From: an uncultured Planctomycetaceae bacterium
Lineage (GTDB): Bacteria; Planctomycetota; Planctomycetia; Planctomycetales; Planctomycetaceae
Direction of reading: 5' to 3'
Length of the DNA: 11,012 bases
NCBI GenBank assembly: GCA_903823545.1
Contig: CAIJTL010001502.1
Span: 1 to 11,012 of the forward strand
Shown: positions 1 to 7,297 of the stretch, in pieces
Layout of the letters: every line of letters starts with the position of its first letter
Position numbering within the stretch: the stretch's first letter is position 1
Notes under the pieces: model-generated
The model's input: the letters and a program-made list of their open reading frames with translations, nothing else
What the model was told of the DNA's origin: nothing
The model's database searches: none
Program-made: the position numbers and the translations under genes

Positions 1-42
1 ACGCTCGGTGGGAGAGAGTTGCCGAGAAATGGAATCTGATTC

Positions 43-1047
43 ATGCACGCTCCAAGCAAACACACCTCTGCGGCCAGCACTCAACCACAACGCCGAGCGT
101 TGCGCGAACCGTTATGGGTTCGTGTTCTTATCCGCATCACAAGCCTGAGCTTTCTCGGCATCTTTTTGTTGCTACCGCTGATCACCGTTTTCTATGAGGC
201 GTTGCGAGAAGGCTTCGGAGCTTATCTAGCCAGCTTTCGTGACCCCGCCGCGCTGTCAGCGATCAAGTTGACGTTACTCGCGGCCGGAATCTCATTGCCA
301 TTGAATCTCGTTTTTGGACTGGCCGCTGCTTGGGCCATCGCCAAGTTTGAATTCTGGGGCAAGAATTTCTTGACCACATTAATCGACTTGCCCTTTGCGA
401 TTTCGCCTGTCATCTCTGGCTTGGTCTTTGTGTTGCTGTTCGGTGCGCAAGGTTGGTTCGGTCCGTGGATGTCGGCTCACGATTTCAAGGTGATCTTCGC
501 AGTTCCAGGCATTGTGCTGGCAACCGTGTTCGTGACGTTTCCCTTCGTGGCTCGCGAACTGATCCCGCTGATGCAAGAACAAGGAACCGAAGAAGAACAG
601 GCCGCGTTGTCACTCGGAGCCAATGGCTGGCAGACCTTTTGGTACGTCACTCTGCCGAATGTTCGATGGGCCTTGTTGTACGGTGTGATTCTTTCAAACG
701 CTCGAGCGATGGGTGAGTTCGGCGCAGTTGCCGTGGTCTCTGGCAGTATCCGAGGGAAAACCAACACGATCCCGCTTCACGTCGAAGTGCTCTACAACGA
801 ATACCACTTTGTTGCAGCATTCGCGGTCGCGTCATTACTGGCCCTCTTGGCGTTAGTGACGTTGGTGATCAAGACGTTATTGGAGCGAAAGATTCAACAA
901 CAGATGGCCAACTCGGTTTCAGATTCTGATGCCGAAGTCAGTGAGACGGCTGTCAAAGCGCCAACGGAAGCCAGTGTCGTGGCACGCAATGTATCCCTCG
1001 CTGTTTGGACGCGAGGTTTTGAATTTGAAACGGCAGTTCCCACGTAA
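43..1047 (+). CDS. cysW: Sulfate/thiosulfate ABC transporter permease CysW
   Basis: Inner-membrane permease subunit that, with CysT, forms the channel for ATP-driven import of sulfate or thiosulfate. The 334-residue product has about six hydrophobic segments, beginning near residue 30 with a run ending FLLLPLITVFYEAL. An EAA-type cytoplasmic loop lies around residues 185-215 (EEQAALSLGANGWQTFWYVT followed by LPN), the site that contacts the CysA ATPase. The segment AMGEFGAVAVVSG is typical of CysW/CysT proteins. The cysA gene follows 82 bases downstream, which supports the assignment. The ATG at 43 has only a weak GGA nine bases upstream. After the last membrane helix the protein has a polar tail of about 50 residues (from about 285), longer than I expect for CysW. 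An upstream cysT probably ends just before or inside the first bases of the window, but its frame cannot be decided from what is visible. Confidence 0.95.
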   Translation: MHAPSKHTSAASTQPQRRALREPLWVRVLIRITSLSFLGIFLLLPLITVFYEALREGFGAYLASFRDPAALSAIKLTLLAAGISLPLNLVFGLAAAWAIAKFEFWGKNFLTTLIDLPFAISPVISGLVFVLLFGAQGWFGPWMSAHDFKVIFAVPGIVLATVFVTFPFVARELIPLMQEQGTEEEQAALSLGANGWQTFWYVTLPNVRWALLYGVILSNARAMGEFGAVAVVSGSIRGKTNTIPLHVEVLYNEYHFVAAFAVASLLALLALVTLVIKTLLERKIQQQMANSVSDSDAEVSETAVKAPTEASVVARNVSLAVWTRGFEFETAVPT

Positions 1048-1048
1048 A

Positions 1049-1108
1049 GCGTTGATCCCACATCGACGCTGATCGCCACCCACCAAGACATCAACCGCCT
1101 CAAGGCGG
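1049..1108 (+). other. Two hairpins between cysW and cysA
   Basis: The 82-base gap between cysW and cysA holds two potential stem-loops. The first starts one base after the cysW stop: GCGTTGAT (1049-1056) pairs with ATCGACGC (1062-1069) over a five-base loop, with one G-T wobble. The second is CCGCC (1095-1099) against GGCGG (1104-1108) with a TCAA tetraloop. Neither is followed by a T-run, so they do not look like terminators. They may affect mRNA stability, or the expression of cysA relative to cysW. The function is inferred; the pairing is seen directly. Confidence 0.45.
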
Positions 1109-1129
1109 AGATACCAACGGAAACATCTC

Positions 1130-2212
1130 ATGAGCCTCGAAGTTCAACACGTCAGCAAAACATTCGGCAACTACCAAGCCTTGCGCGATGTGAACCTCAA
1201 GATCGAAGACGGCGAGCTCATCACGTTGTTGGGGCCGTCTGGCTCGGGCAAGACAACGCTGTTGCGAATCATGGCCGGTTTAGAAGAGCCCGATCGGAAC
1301 CCAGAAACAAAGATCTTGTTTCATGGTTTTGATGTCGCAACACAAGGTGTTGGGGAACGCCAAGTTGGTTTCGTGTTTCAACATTACGCACTTTTTCGGC
1401 ACATGTCGGTTTTGGAAAACGTTTCGTTTGGTTTGAAAGTTCGACCGCGAGCAGAGCGGCCGTCGAACAGCGAAATCCGCGAACGAGCGATGAAGTTACT
1501 GAAGCTCGTCCAGTTGGATGGATTCGCTGGCCGTTATCCCGTGCAACTTTCGGGTGGCCAGCGTCAGCGCGTTGCACTCGCCCGAGCACTCGCCATTGAG
1601 CCGAAAGTGCTGTTGCTCGATGAGCCGTTCGGTGCGCTTGATGCCAAGGTCCGACAAGGCTTGCGAGATTGGTTGCGTCGGCTGCATGACGAGATTCATG
1701 TCACAACCGTGCTCGTGACTCACGACCAAGAAGAGGCTCTTGAAGTCGCCGATCGAGTCGTTGTGATGAATAAAGCGACGGTCGAACAAGTCGGTTCTCC
1801 GGAGCAAGTCTTTCACCATCCCTCATCTGAATTCGTGATGGACTTCCTCGGCAGAACGAACGTCTTTCACGCTCGTATCGCGAACGGCCAAGCATGGCTT
1901 AATGACATGCCGCTGGAGATGCCCGTCGGTATGACAAGCAAGGCACACGCGGCACATATTTATGTTCGTCCTCACGAACTCGACATCGAACGACATGCAA
2001 ACGGACAGCCAGCGTTGCCTGCGAGCGTGACCCGCATCAATCCCGCCGGAGCGATTGCGAAAATTGGCCTGCTTGGTTCGGACGGTGCTGATATCCAAGT
2101 CGATCTGCCATTGGAACGATTCGAATCGCTGCGCCTGATCGTGGGAGAGACGGTGTATGTCTCGCCGAAAAAGATGCGTGTGTTTGCCCCTGAGCCAGAA
2201 TACGCGATCTAA
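1130..2212 (+). CDS. cysA: Sulfate/thiosulfate ABC transporter ATP-binding protein CysA
   Basis: ATPase subunit that powers sulfate/thiosulfate import through CysT-CysW at the cytoplasmic face of the inner membrane. All ABC motifs are present in the 360-residue product: Walker A GPSGSGKT at residues 35-42, Q-loop glutamine at 84 (FVFQHYALF), signature LSGGQ at 140-144, Walker B VLLLDEP at 160-166 with the catalytic glutamate, D-loop GALD, and the H-loop histidine at 198 (LVTHDQEEA). The C-terminal third (from about 240) is a TOBE-like regulatory domain that includes the [10 protein letters not shown] segment typical of CysA. The length matches the family. It is in the same orientation as cysW and probably in the same transcript. 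The Shine-Dalgarno is weak: GGAAA about six bases before the ATG. A strong terminator hairpin follows 30 bases after the stop. Substrate assignment rests on overall CysA-like sequence and the CysW neighbour. Confidence 0.95.
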   Translation: MSLEVQHVSKTFGNYQALRDVNLKIEDGELITLLGPSGSGKTTLLRIMAGLEEPDRNPETKILFHGFDVATQGVGERQVGFVFQHYALFRHMSVLENVSFGLKVRPRAERPSNSEIRERAMKLLKLVQLDGFAGRYPVQLSGGQRQRVALARALAIEPKVLLLDEPFGALDAKVRQGLRDWLRRLHDEIHVTTVLVTHDQEEALEVADRVVVMNKATVEQVGSPEQVFHHPSSEFVMDFLGRTNVFHARIANGQAWLNDMPLEMPVGMTSKAHAAHIYVRPHELDIERHANGQPALPASVTRINPAGAIAKIGLLGSDGADIQVDLPLERFESLRLIVGETVYVSPKKMRVFAPEPEYAI

Positions 2213-2241
2213 AGTTCGAGTTTGGTTCTGATCATGATCCG

Positions 2242-2274
2242 GGGCCTGGAGATGAGTTCCTCATCTTCAGGCCC
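2242..2274 (+). terminator. Terminator hairpin of the cys operon
   Basis: GGGCCTGGAGATGAG (2242-2256) pairs over 15 bp with CTCATCTTCAGGCCC (2260-2274) around a three-base TTC loop; the only imperfection is one G-T wobble. It lies 30 bases after the cysA stop. The following bases (TGAGTGTTT) form only a weak T-tract, so termination may be partial or the hairpin may mainly protect the 3' end. Confidence 0.75.
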
Positions 2275-2592
2275 TGAGTGTTTCGTGGCGACCGCTTGTC
2301 GTGAATCGAGCGTGCTCTCGTTTGATGCAGATACAGCGAATGTCGCTAATTGCTTATGTCGATCGGGGCATCGGCTGTTGTTATTCGCTGCGACTTCGTC
2401 CCCCCTGTGTGATTTGCATTCACGACTGCCGAAGTTAGCGAGCATTCATTGCCACGATCAGACTGAAACATATTTCACATCTCTTTCGTGCTCACAACAA
2501 AAGCAAATTTTCGTGAGCGATTGGCACGTCCGTCGCGACTGAATCTCGATGAAGACCAACAATCTTCGAGTCACATTTTCAAAAGTGAAATC
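2275..2592. other. Non-coding region upstream of yezD, possible promoter/leader
   Basis: About 318 bases between the cys terminator and the yezD start. The open frames here look like chance: they match no family and lack a Shine-Dalgarno. A small hairpin (AGCGA 2335-2339 / TCGCT 2343-2347) is visible, and AGCGAAT (2335-2341) can alternatively pair with ATTCGCT (2383-2389). A promoter for yezD and the lipoprotein is expected here because a strong terminator precedes the region, but I could not settle on convincing -35/-10 elements. No known riboswitch consensus was recognised. Confidence 0.35.
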
Positions 2593-2775
2593 ATGAAATC
2601 AGCAAACGATGATACTCGCGTGTACCCACTCACTCCGGCCGCGCTTGAGGCCATCGAAGAGTCGTTACGTGGTTTGCGATTTGGCCAAGTGCTTCTGGTC
2701 GTCCACGAAGGTGCGATCGTGCAAGTGGAACGAACCGAACGAAAGCGACTCACGCGCAACAACGAGCCGACTTGA
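2593..2775 (+). CDS. YezD family small protein (DUF2292)
   Basis: A 60-residue protein matching the DUF2292/YezD pattern: an N-terminal helix (residues 15-28, AALEAIEESLRGL), then the conserved core RFGQVLLVVHEGAIVQVERT (29-48), and a basic end. The family is small and cytosolic; its biochemical role is unknown, but members are often encoded beside sulfate assimilation and transport genes, which fits its place downstream of cysWA. The frame is open further upstream to an ATG at 2488, but the family match begins near the ATG at 2593, so that start is preferred. The ribosome-binding site is poor (AAGTGAAATC), and a short AT-rich inverted repeat (TTTCA/TGAAA) lies just before the start. It is separated from cysA by a terminator, so it is probably its own transcription unit, perhaps read into the lipoprotein gene 75 bases downstream. 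Confidence 0.82.
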   Translation: MKSANDDTRVYPLTPAALEAIEESLRGLRFGQVLLVVHEGAIVQVERTERKRLTRNNEPT

Positions 2776-2850
2776 GTCCCACCTACTTCTTAGTTCGCGA
2801 AAAACATTCGCAGACACTCACCCTCAACTCTGACTAAAGGAACTGAAACG

Positions 2851-3288
2851 ATGAAACATTCCTGGAAATTAACAACCCTGTTAATGGCTGCGAGCTTATC
2901 TGTCGGCTGCGGTGGCGGGGCTAAGCCTTGGGAGACCGTTTATCCCGTGAAGGGGAGCGTCAAGTTTGACGGGAAGCCAGTCATTGGTGCTCAAGTCGTT
3001 TTGTTTCCGGTCGACACGAAGGTTCCAGAAGAGATTCGCCCAACGGCAACGACTGGCCCGGATGGAACGTTTGAAGTTGGCACGCACGATGCAAAGGATG
3101 GAGCTCCCGCTGGTGAGTACAAAGTAGCCATCGTGTGGCATCCACTTGTGCCAACAGAAAGTGGTCCTGTTCGCGGCGACAACAAGTTGCCGCCGAAATA
3201 CGCGGCCCCCAATACGTCAGATCTGACGGCGTCGGTGAAGCCCGAAGCGACAGGGGTCACGCTGACTTCTTTTGAGCTGAAAAAATAA
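2851..3288 (+). CDS. Lipoprotein with carboxypeptidase-regulatory-like domain
   Basis: A 145-residue putative exported lipoprotein. The N-terminus MKHSWKLTTLLMAASLSVGC is a typical signal sequence, with Cys20 as the lipidation site inside a slightly atypical lipobox (S-V-G-C). The rest looks like a single transthyretin/carboxypeptidase-regulatory-like beta domain: PVKGSVKFDGKPVIGAQVVL (about 32-51), a DGTFEVG strand-turn (72-78) and GEYKVAIVW (about 88-96). Short lipoproteins of this type are very common in planctomycetes and often sit beside DUF1559 genes, as here. The start has a good Shine-Dalgarno (AAAGGA at 2836-2841, nine bases before the ATG). No enzymatic residues can be recognised; a structural or adhesive envelope role is only an inference. 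Confidence 0.8.
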   Translation: MKHSWKLTTLLMAASLSVGCGGGAKPWETVYPVKGSVKFDGKPVIGAQVVLFPVDTKVPEEIRPTATTGPDGTFEVGTHDAKDGAPAGEYKVAIVWHPLVPTESGPVRGDNKLPPKYAAPNTSDLTASVKPEATGVTLTSFELKK

Positions 3289-3333
3289 CGGTGTATCAAT
3301 TCGAATCATTCCCGTGGTGGCAGCGTCTTGGGG

Positions 3334-3438
3334 ATGAAGGAGGTCGATCATGCTGTGTTGTTAATCGTTGCGTCTGGTCTTGCCCCGTTTTTTGCCAGTC
3401 AAGATGGCTGGCCTAATCAAATACTCGCCTCACATTGA
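3334..3438 (+). CDS. Possible small ORF with unexplained strong Shine-Dalgarno
   Basis: A perfect AAGGAGG lies at 3337-3343 in the gap between the lipoprotein and the DUF1559 gene, with no annotated gene using it. Three readings exist. ATG at 3350, six bases after it, encodes only Met-Leu-Cys-Cys before a stop. GTG at 3355 opens a 27-residue frame. ATG at 3334, which overlaps the motif, extends that same frame to 34 residues ending at 3438. This frame has one hydrophobic stretch (VLLIVASGLAPFFA), so a tiny membrane peptide is possible. It ends 30 bases before the DUF1559 start codon. It is not recognised as any family and may be a leader peptide or a chance motif. Confidence 0.25.
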   Translation: MKEVDHAVLLIVASGLAPFFASQDGWPNQILASH

Positions 3439-3453
3439 GGCCCGCCCACCCAC

Positions 3454-3460
3454 AAGGAGA
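3454..3460 (+). promoter_or_regulatory. Ribosome binding site fixing a GTG start
   Basis: AAGGAGA lies eight bases before the GTG at 3469. It supports this non-ATG start for the DUF1559 gene, which gives the short basic leader expected before a prepilin cleavage site. Confidence 0.8.
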
Positions 3461-3468
3461 TCCTGTTC

Positions 3469-4524
3469 GTGAAAAAGCAAATTCTGAAATCCCCGTTGTC
3501 TTCAAGTCACCGAAGTGGTTTCACCCTGATTGAGCTGCTGGTGGTCATTGCGATCATCGCGATCTTGATCGCACTCTTGCTGCCGGCCGTTCAGCAAGCC
3601 CGTGAGGCTGCTCGCCGTTCGCAATGCAAAAACAGTCTGAAGCAAATGGGGGTTGCAGTTCAGACGTTTGAAGAGTCGTTTAAGCACTTGTCAACAAGCA
3701 ATCGCCCGCCTGCAACTGGCAGCAAGCGATTGGCTGGTTTGGTTCGCCTCTTGCCTTACCTTGATCAGGCTCCGCTCTACAAGAACTACAATCAGAGTTT
3801 GCAGTGGAGTGATACCAACGCCACTCAACGGTCTGTGGTGAGTACGGTTCTACCGACGCTGTTGTGTCCCTCTAATCCACAGGCTGGAAAGTTGGATGGC
3901 GATCCAGACTCAACAACAACGCCGACCGGTTGGGCGCAGACGATCGCTGCCGCAGGTGACTATTCGTTTTCCAAGGGTGTTGATCGCGGGGTTCAGGTGC
4001 TGCTTCCAACGGTTTTGAGTGCGACAAGTGGGTTATTCACCGATCCAACAGCCCCGGCCAATAGGTATTACGGCGGCATGTTCGTACAGAACGAAGATGC
4101 CAAACTGCGCGACGTGACTGACGGCCTGTCGACAACGATCGCGATTCACGAATCCGCTGGCCGCCCTTATTACTATCGCAAGGCTGCGGGCCAGATTGGC
4201 TCCGTTCCAACGAATCGAGTCAATGCGGGTGGTTGGTGCCGTCCTGCGAGTGACATTCTCGTCACTGGGCAGTTACCTAACGGTGCCGGGTTGTTTGGGA
4301 CGGTCGCCTTCAATGCGACCAACGGCTACGACGTCGGTGCTGAGACTTATCCCAGTGGTGCGTTTGGTGTCCAAGGAACTTCGCAGCCGTTTGCGTTTCA
4401 TTCAGGTGGAGCCAACTTCTGCATGGGTGACGGCGCCGTTCGCTTCATCAACGACAAGATTGCTTTCGGGGTTTTCGTGAGCTTAGTCACACGATCCAAC
4501 AAGGAAGTTGTCGGCGAGTACTAA
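3469..4524 (+). CDS. DUF1559 domain, pseudopilin-like protein (planctomycete type)
   Basis: A 351-residue protein of the large planctomycete DUF1559 family. The N-terminus is type IV prepilin-like: a basic leader to Gly17, then Phe18 with Thr-Leu-Ile-Glu following (Glu at +5), and a long hydrophobic helix through about residue 40. Prepilin peptidase is therefore expected to cut between Gly17 and Phe18. The helix ends in the family-typical PAVQQAREAARRSQCKN. The C-terminus carries the conserved H-x-G-G-A-N...D-G-A-V-R-F segment (from about residue 311). Length and ends look intact. Family members are found in large paralogous sets and are thought to be surface or pseudopilin proteins; the function is not established. 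Translation starts at a GTG with a strong Shine-Dalgarno. A terminator-like stem follows 11 bases after the stop. Pairing with an upstream small lipoprotein is a recurrent planctomycete arrangement. Confidence 0.95.
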   Translation: MKKQILKSPLSSSHRSGFTLIELLVVIAIIAILIALLLPAVQQAREAARRSQCKNSLKQMGVAVQTFEESFKHLSTSNRPPATGSKRLAGLVRLLPYLDQAPLYKNYNQSLQWSDTNATQRSVVSTVLPTLLCPSNPQAGKLDGDPDSTTTPTGWAQTIAAAGDYSFSKGVDRGVQVLLPTVLSATSGLFTDPTAPANRYYGGMFVQNEDAKLRDVTDGLSTTIAIHESAGRPYYYRKAAGQIGSVPTNRVNAGGWCRPASDILVTGQLPNGAGLFGTVAFNATNGYDVGAETYPSGAFGVQGTSQPFAFHSGGANFCMGDGAVRFINDKIAFGVFVSLVTRSNKEVVGEY

Positions 4525-4535
4525 TTTCGTGCCCG

Positions 4536-4571
4536 CTCAGCCCCGGCCATATCAATGCAGTCGGGGCTGAG
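4536..4571 (+). terminator. Terminator-like hairpin after the DUF1559 gene
   Basis: CTCAGCCCCG (4536-4545) pairs perfectly over 10 bp with CGGGGCTGAG (4562-4571) across a 16-base loop, starting 11 bases after the stop codon. No continuous T-run follows. Position and stem strength suggest a 3'-end structure or terminator. Confidence 0.6.
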
Positions 4572-5004
4572 TGTGGCCTCTGTTTCCAATCATTTATCAT
4601 CAGGTTCCGTTGCTGACTGGATACTCCGGAGGCACACGCAGACTTTTAGGAGTCGATCGCATGTTGCCCCTTCCGTCGTAGCGTCCAGAATCTCTCTCCC
4701 ACCGGCTCACCAACGCCAATCAAGCCGAAGCCCATGCTGACTCTTGGGGTGACTTTCGGGTCGTGCATTGAGCCGAAAGTTGTTGTCGCTGTTGCTGGTA
4801 TCAACTGCTTTCGAAATCCAATCCGTCACGATTGAGCCCTGCTATTCCAGCTGCTTCATAGTGGTGCATTTGCTAGCGGTGGTCTCAGCCACACTCTCAT
4901 TGATTTGAGTGGCGCGGTGCCTTGGATGACCATTTCATTGGACGTCTGAGTTTGGTCGGGTTAGGTGTTCTCCGCTACGTGAATGATCATATCTGAGTCG
5001 ATCA
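4572..5004. other. Intergenic region with an orphan hairpin
   Basis: About 430 bases between the DUF1559 terminator and the 3' end of the minus-strand operon. No convincing gene: the open frames are short and unrecognised. The clearest element is ACTTTCGG (4752-4759) paired with CCGAAAGT (4773-4780), an 8-bp perfect stem that continues inward after one mismatch. It may serve as a terminator for either convergent unit, or belong to a small RNA. Nothing else was recognised. Confidence 0.4.
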
Positions 5005-5769
5005 CTAGTCTGCCGAGCACAGACGATGGGCCATGAGTAAATGCAACTGTGTCACGCTTTGGAGTTGTTCTGGCGAGCGAAAGCGGGCGAGCTGGTCTTG
5101 ATCGAGGAATTGTCGAGCGGCGGGAGTGAGGTGTGCGTGCGGTGTGCGGCGGACAAGCTCTTGCAACAACAATCGCATGTTGATTCGCGTGGAGTTCGTT
5201 TTTCGCTCGCCGAGTGACTCGAAGTTCAACTTACTGCCATCGAGTCGATAAGTGCGTTCTGGGTTCTGGCAAACGATCCACAACTCGATTGTGTGTGCGG
5301 GAACTTCCGTGACCACTCCGTGAACCGGGCGAGCCGACGAGAGCATCGTGAATTCGCCGTTGAGTTGTTGGTGTGCCGATTCAGACGGTGTCTCACCAAC
5401 GCTCATTACCATCACGTCATCCCAGGGAATCAACTCGGTAGGTAGCCCGATGAGATCGAGGATTTCTAAGCCGTTCATTCGGCAAGCAATATGATGCACG
5501 ATGTGTAGGTCATCAAACGCCTGTAGTTCGTCAGACGGGAATGATTCTGCCCTCAAGCCTAATTGTTCGATGGCCGTTGCGATCCGATCTGCGTTGGCTG
5601 AGGTCAATCGCGGAGTCAGTACGCATGGCACGAGATGGGCTTCGTGCATCGCATCGGTCGGATGCAGGCCAAGTTCGTCTTTCAAGACGTCGGCCAATTC
5701 ATGGACGTCGTCAGGTTTCGAGAACACGGCGACTCTTGCAGTGAATTCCGTTGTTTCGGTTGGCAACAT
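5005..5769 (-). CDS. Conserved-looking protein of unknown function, cotranscribed with stress protein
   Basis: I do not recognise a named family for this 254-residue protein. It has no signal peptide or membrane helix, so it should be cytosolic. The first 80 residues (ARVAVFSKPDDVHELADVL, then DA...P-x-V-L-T-P-R-L and AIEQLGLRAESF) alternate strands and helices in a way that recalls the small ClpS or ribosomal L7/L12 C-terminal fold; this is inference. A middle segment includes HHIACRMNGLEILDLIGLP (92-110) and IPWDDVMVMSVGE (114-126), then IELWIVCQNPERTYRLDG (161-178) with the neighbouring LNFESLGERKTNS. The C-terminus is helical. I have an impression of similar hypothetical proteins in planctomycetes, not verifiable here. 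Its ATG lies 12 bases after the universal stress protein stop, with AGGCGAG as a ribosome site overlapping that stop, so the two are almost certainly translated from one mRNA. Confidence 0.75.
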   Translation of the reverse strand: MLPTETTEFTARVAVFSKPDDVHELADVLKDELGLHPTDAMHEAHLVPCVLTPRLTSANADRIATAIEQLGLRAESFPSDELQAFDDLHIVHHIACRMNGLEILDLIGLPTELIPWDDVMVMSVGETPSESAHQQLNGEFTMLSSARPVHGVVTEVPAHTIELWIVCQNPERTYRLDGSKLNFESLGERKTNSTRINMRLLLQELVRRTPHAHLTPAARQFLDQDQLARFRSPEQLQSVTQLHLLMAHRLCSAD

Positions 5770-5781
5770 GATCGAGCTCGC

Positions 5782-6891
5782 CTATTTGAGGACGGGGTAG
5801 CGTTGGAGATCATTCAGGCGTTTGCGACAGCGATCCGCACGTTCGAAATCACCGATTCGGTCGCAGGCTTGAGCGCGACCTTCAAGAGCTGGAATGTGAA
5901 ACGGGTTCAGTCGCAAGACGGCATCAAACTTTCGTACGGCTAATTCATCATTGTGCGTTTCGATCGCCACTTGAGCTTGATCGAGCAGCCAACGGATTTC
6001 CTCGATCGCAGATTCGTAGTCGGCACTCAAGACGTCTTCTGTTTTGACGGTGAGTAACGAACATGGAAGTCGGTGCAAAAGTCGGCGAGTCGTACTCCCC
6101 ATCAGGATTTGAGCGGCTCCCGTCATTCCGGTCGCTCCCATCACGATGAGGTCCGCTCGGTCCTTGAGAGCCGCCGCACAGATCTCTTCGTCGATGCGCC
6201 CCTTGCGAAGCTCTTTGGTCCACGCGACATCTTCAAAATCAACGTCCGCCAAGAATTGGTTGAGTCGCTGAATCCACTGCTCGTTGTAGGCATTTCTCGC
6301 TTGAATGATCTGACCCGATTGTTCGGCGGCGGTGAGCCAACCGACTTCCGGAACGACGGTCATGACATGCAGCTTTGCTCCGAATCCTTGAGCCAACCGA
6401 ATCGCGTTCAGCAAACCTCGCTTGGATGTGAGGGACATATCGACTGGACAAAGTAGGGTTTGGATCTTGGCGTTGTGCTGGCCAGGATGAATGGCCAAAA
6501 CCGGCTGACTGGCATGTTCGATGACCGATTGAGCGATCGGGCCAACTCGTCGCGAATCATCGCCGGTTGCGATGGCGATCAGATCGGCATCAATCTCATT
6601 CGCCTTGCGCAAGATCACCGCCACTGGTGAACCCCGTTCAATAACGACCGAATCGACCCCCGCATGCTCATCGGCGAAGCGTCGAGCAATCTCTTCAGTC
6701 AGCTTCGCTTCGAGATGCAGGCAATAAGCATCGAGCATTCCGAGTTCCTGTTGCGGCTGCACATGCAGCACCGTGAGCCTTGCTCCGAAGCTCCATGAAA
6801 AATTCATGACCGTCTCAAAGAGTTGGTCATTTGCCGCAGTCAGATTGGTCGCCACCAGAATCGACTTGAGGTCGCGCATCATTGGGCTCAC
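5782..6891 (-). CDS. Tandem universal stress protein with helical C-terminal tail
   Basis: A 369-residue cytosolic protein with two UspA-like domains (about 6-136 and 142-284) and an extra C-terminal helical region (about 290-369). The second domain has the complete nucleotide-binding motif G-x2-G-x9-G-S/T at residues 252-267 (GATGMTGAAQILMGST) and the domain start TLLCPVDMS. The first domain has a degenerate equivalent (ATGDDSRRVGPIAQS), so probably only the second binds ATP. The tail, with AVRKFDAVLRLNPFHIPALE and a following GDFERADRC, resembles a TPR-like helix pair, unusual for this family and perhaps a protein-binding site. The start used is GTG at 6891; in-frame ATGs at 6882 and 6879 are equally possible and no Shine-Dalgarno is decisive. 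It is the first gene of a minus-strand operon with the unknown protein downstream. An 80-bp palindrome lies about 90 bases upstream. Confidence 0.9.
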   Translation of the reverse strand: MSPMMRDLKSILVATNLTAANDQLFETVMNFSWSFGARLTVLHVQPQQELGMLDAYCLHLEAKLTEEIARRFADEHAGVDSVVIERGSPVAVILRKANEIDADLIAIATGDDSRRVGPIAQSVIEHASQPVLAIHPGQHNAKIQTLLCPVDMSLTSKRGLLNAIRLAQGFGAKLHVMTVVPEVGWLTAAEQSGQIIQARNAYNEQWIQRLNQFLADVDFEDVAWTKELRKGRIDEEICAAALKDRADLIVMGATGMTGAAQILMGSTTRRLLHRLPCSLLTVKTEDVLSADYESAIEEIRWLLDQAQVAIETHNDELAVRKFDAVLRLNPFHIPALEGRAQACDRIGDFERADRCRKRLNDLQRYPVLK

Positions 6892-6979
6892 TTTGGAAAC
6901 ATTGGCTATGGCGTTTGAGGGACAATCAGAAAGCGATCAGCGCAGAACACGCTTGCGTCCGGTTCTCAATGACTCCGGA

Positions 6980-7059
6980 GGGTGACACGTCCTGAAGCTT
7001 TGCGAAGGGGATGGAGCGACAATTCACACTCCCTTCGATGAACTCAGGGCGTGTCACCC
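6980..7059. repeat. 80-bp inverted repeat / long hairpin
   Basis: The arms 6980-6995 (GGGTGACACGTCCTGA) and 7044-7059 (TCAGGGCGTGTCACCC) pair over 16 bp with a single T-G wobble. Inside, CGAAGGG (7003-7009) pairs with CCCTTCG (7031-7037), giving a two-stem structure with an internal loop. AAAACG follows on the plus strand, so this is not a classical terminator. The length and the G-T tolerance favour an RNA structure, but a palindromic repeat or protein-binding site is also possible. Confidence 0.6.
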
Positions 7060-7297
7060 AAAACGAAGCGTTCTCGCAAAGGTGATGCACTGCGCTGGTA
7101 TGTTCCGGCTGATGTTCCGAAGCAAGCAGTTCGTATGCCGCAACACGCGATGCACGCCATGCGACGAAGTCCTGACGGTATTTGCCGCAGTATCGCAACA
7201 CTGATACCTGCAACCGTACTCGTCAACGAGCGACGCGGCACACTTTGATGTCGCGCATTCACGAATCCGCACAGCCCTCATCCGACGCTGAATACGC

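Noticed and set aside
1..39. Tail of an upstream gene, possibly cysT, ending at the TGA at 37-39
   Set aside because: All three plus frames are open at the window start and none gives a recognisable CysT end. The frame ending at 37-39 fits operon spacing best but only 12 residues are visible.
2222..2542. 106-residue plus-strand open frame after cysA
   Set aside because: It runs through the terminator hairpin, has no ribosome site and resembles no family; the composition is Ser/Cys-rich, as expected from a chance frame.
3381..3415. Attenuator formed by the T-run near 3390 and the stem GCCAGTC/GGCTGGC
   Set aside because: The T-run precedes the stem instead of following it, and no good stem could be found upstream of the T-run.
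4555..4740. 61-residue plus-strand open frame after the DUF1559 gene
   Set aside because: It starts inside the terminator loop, has no Shine-Dalgarno and no family resemblance.
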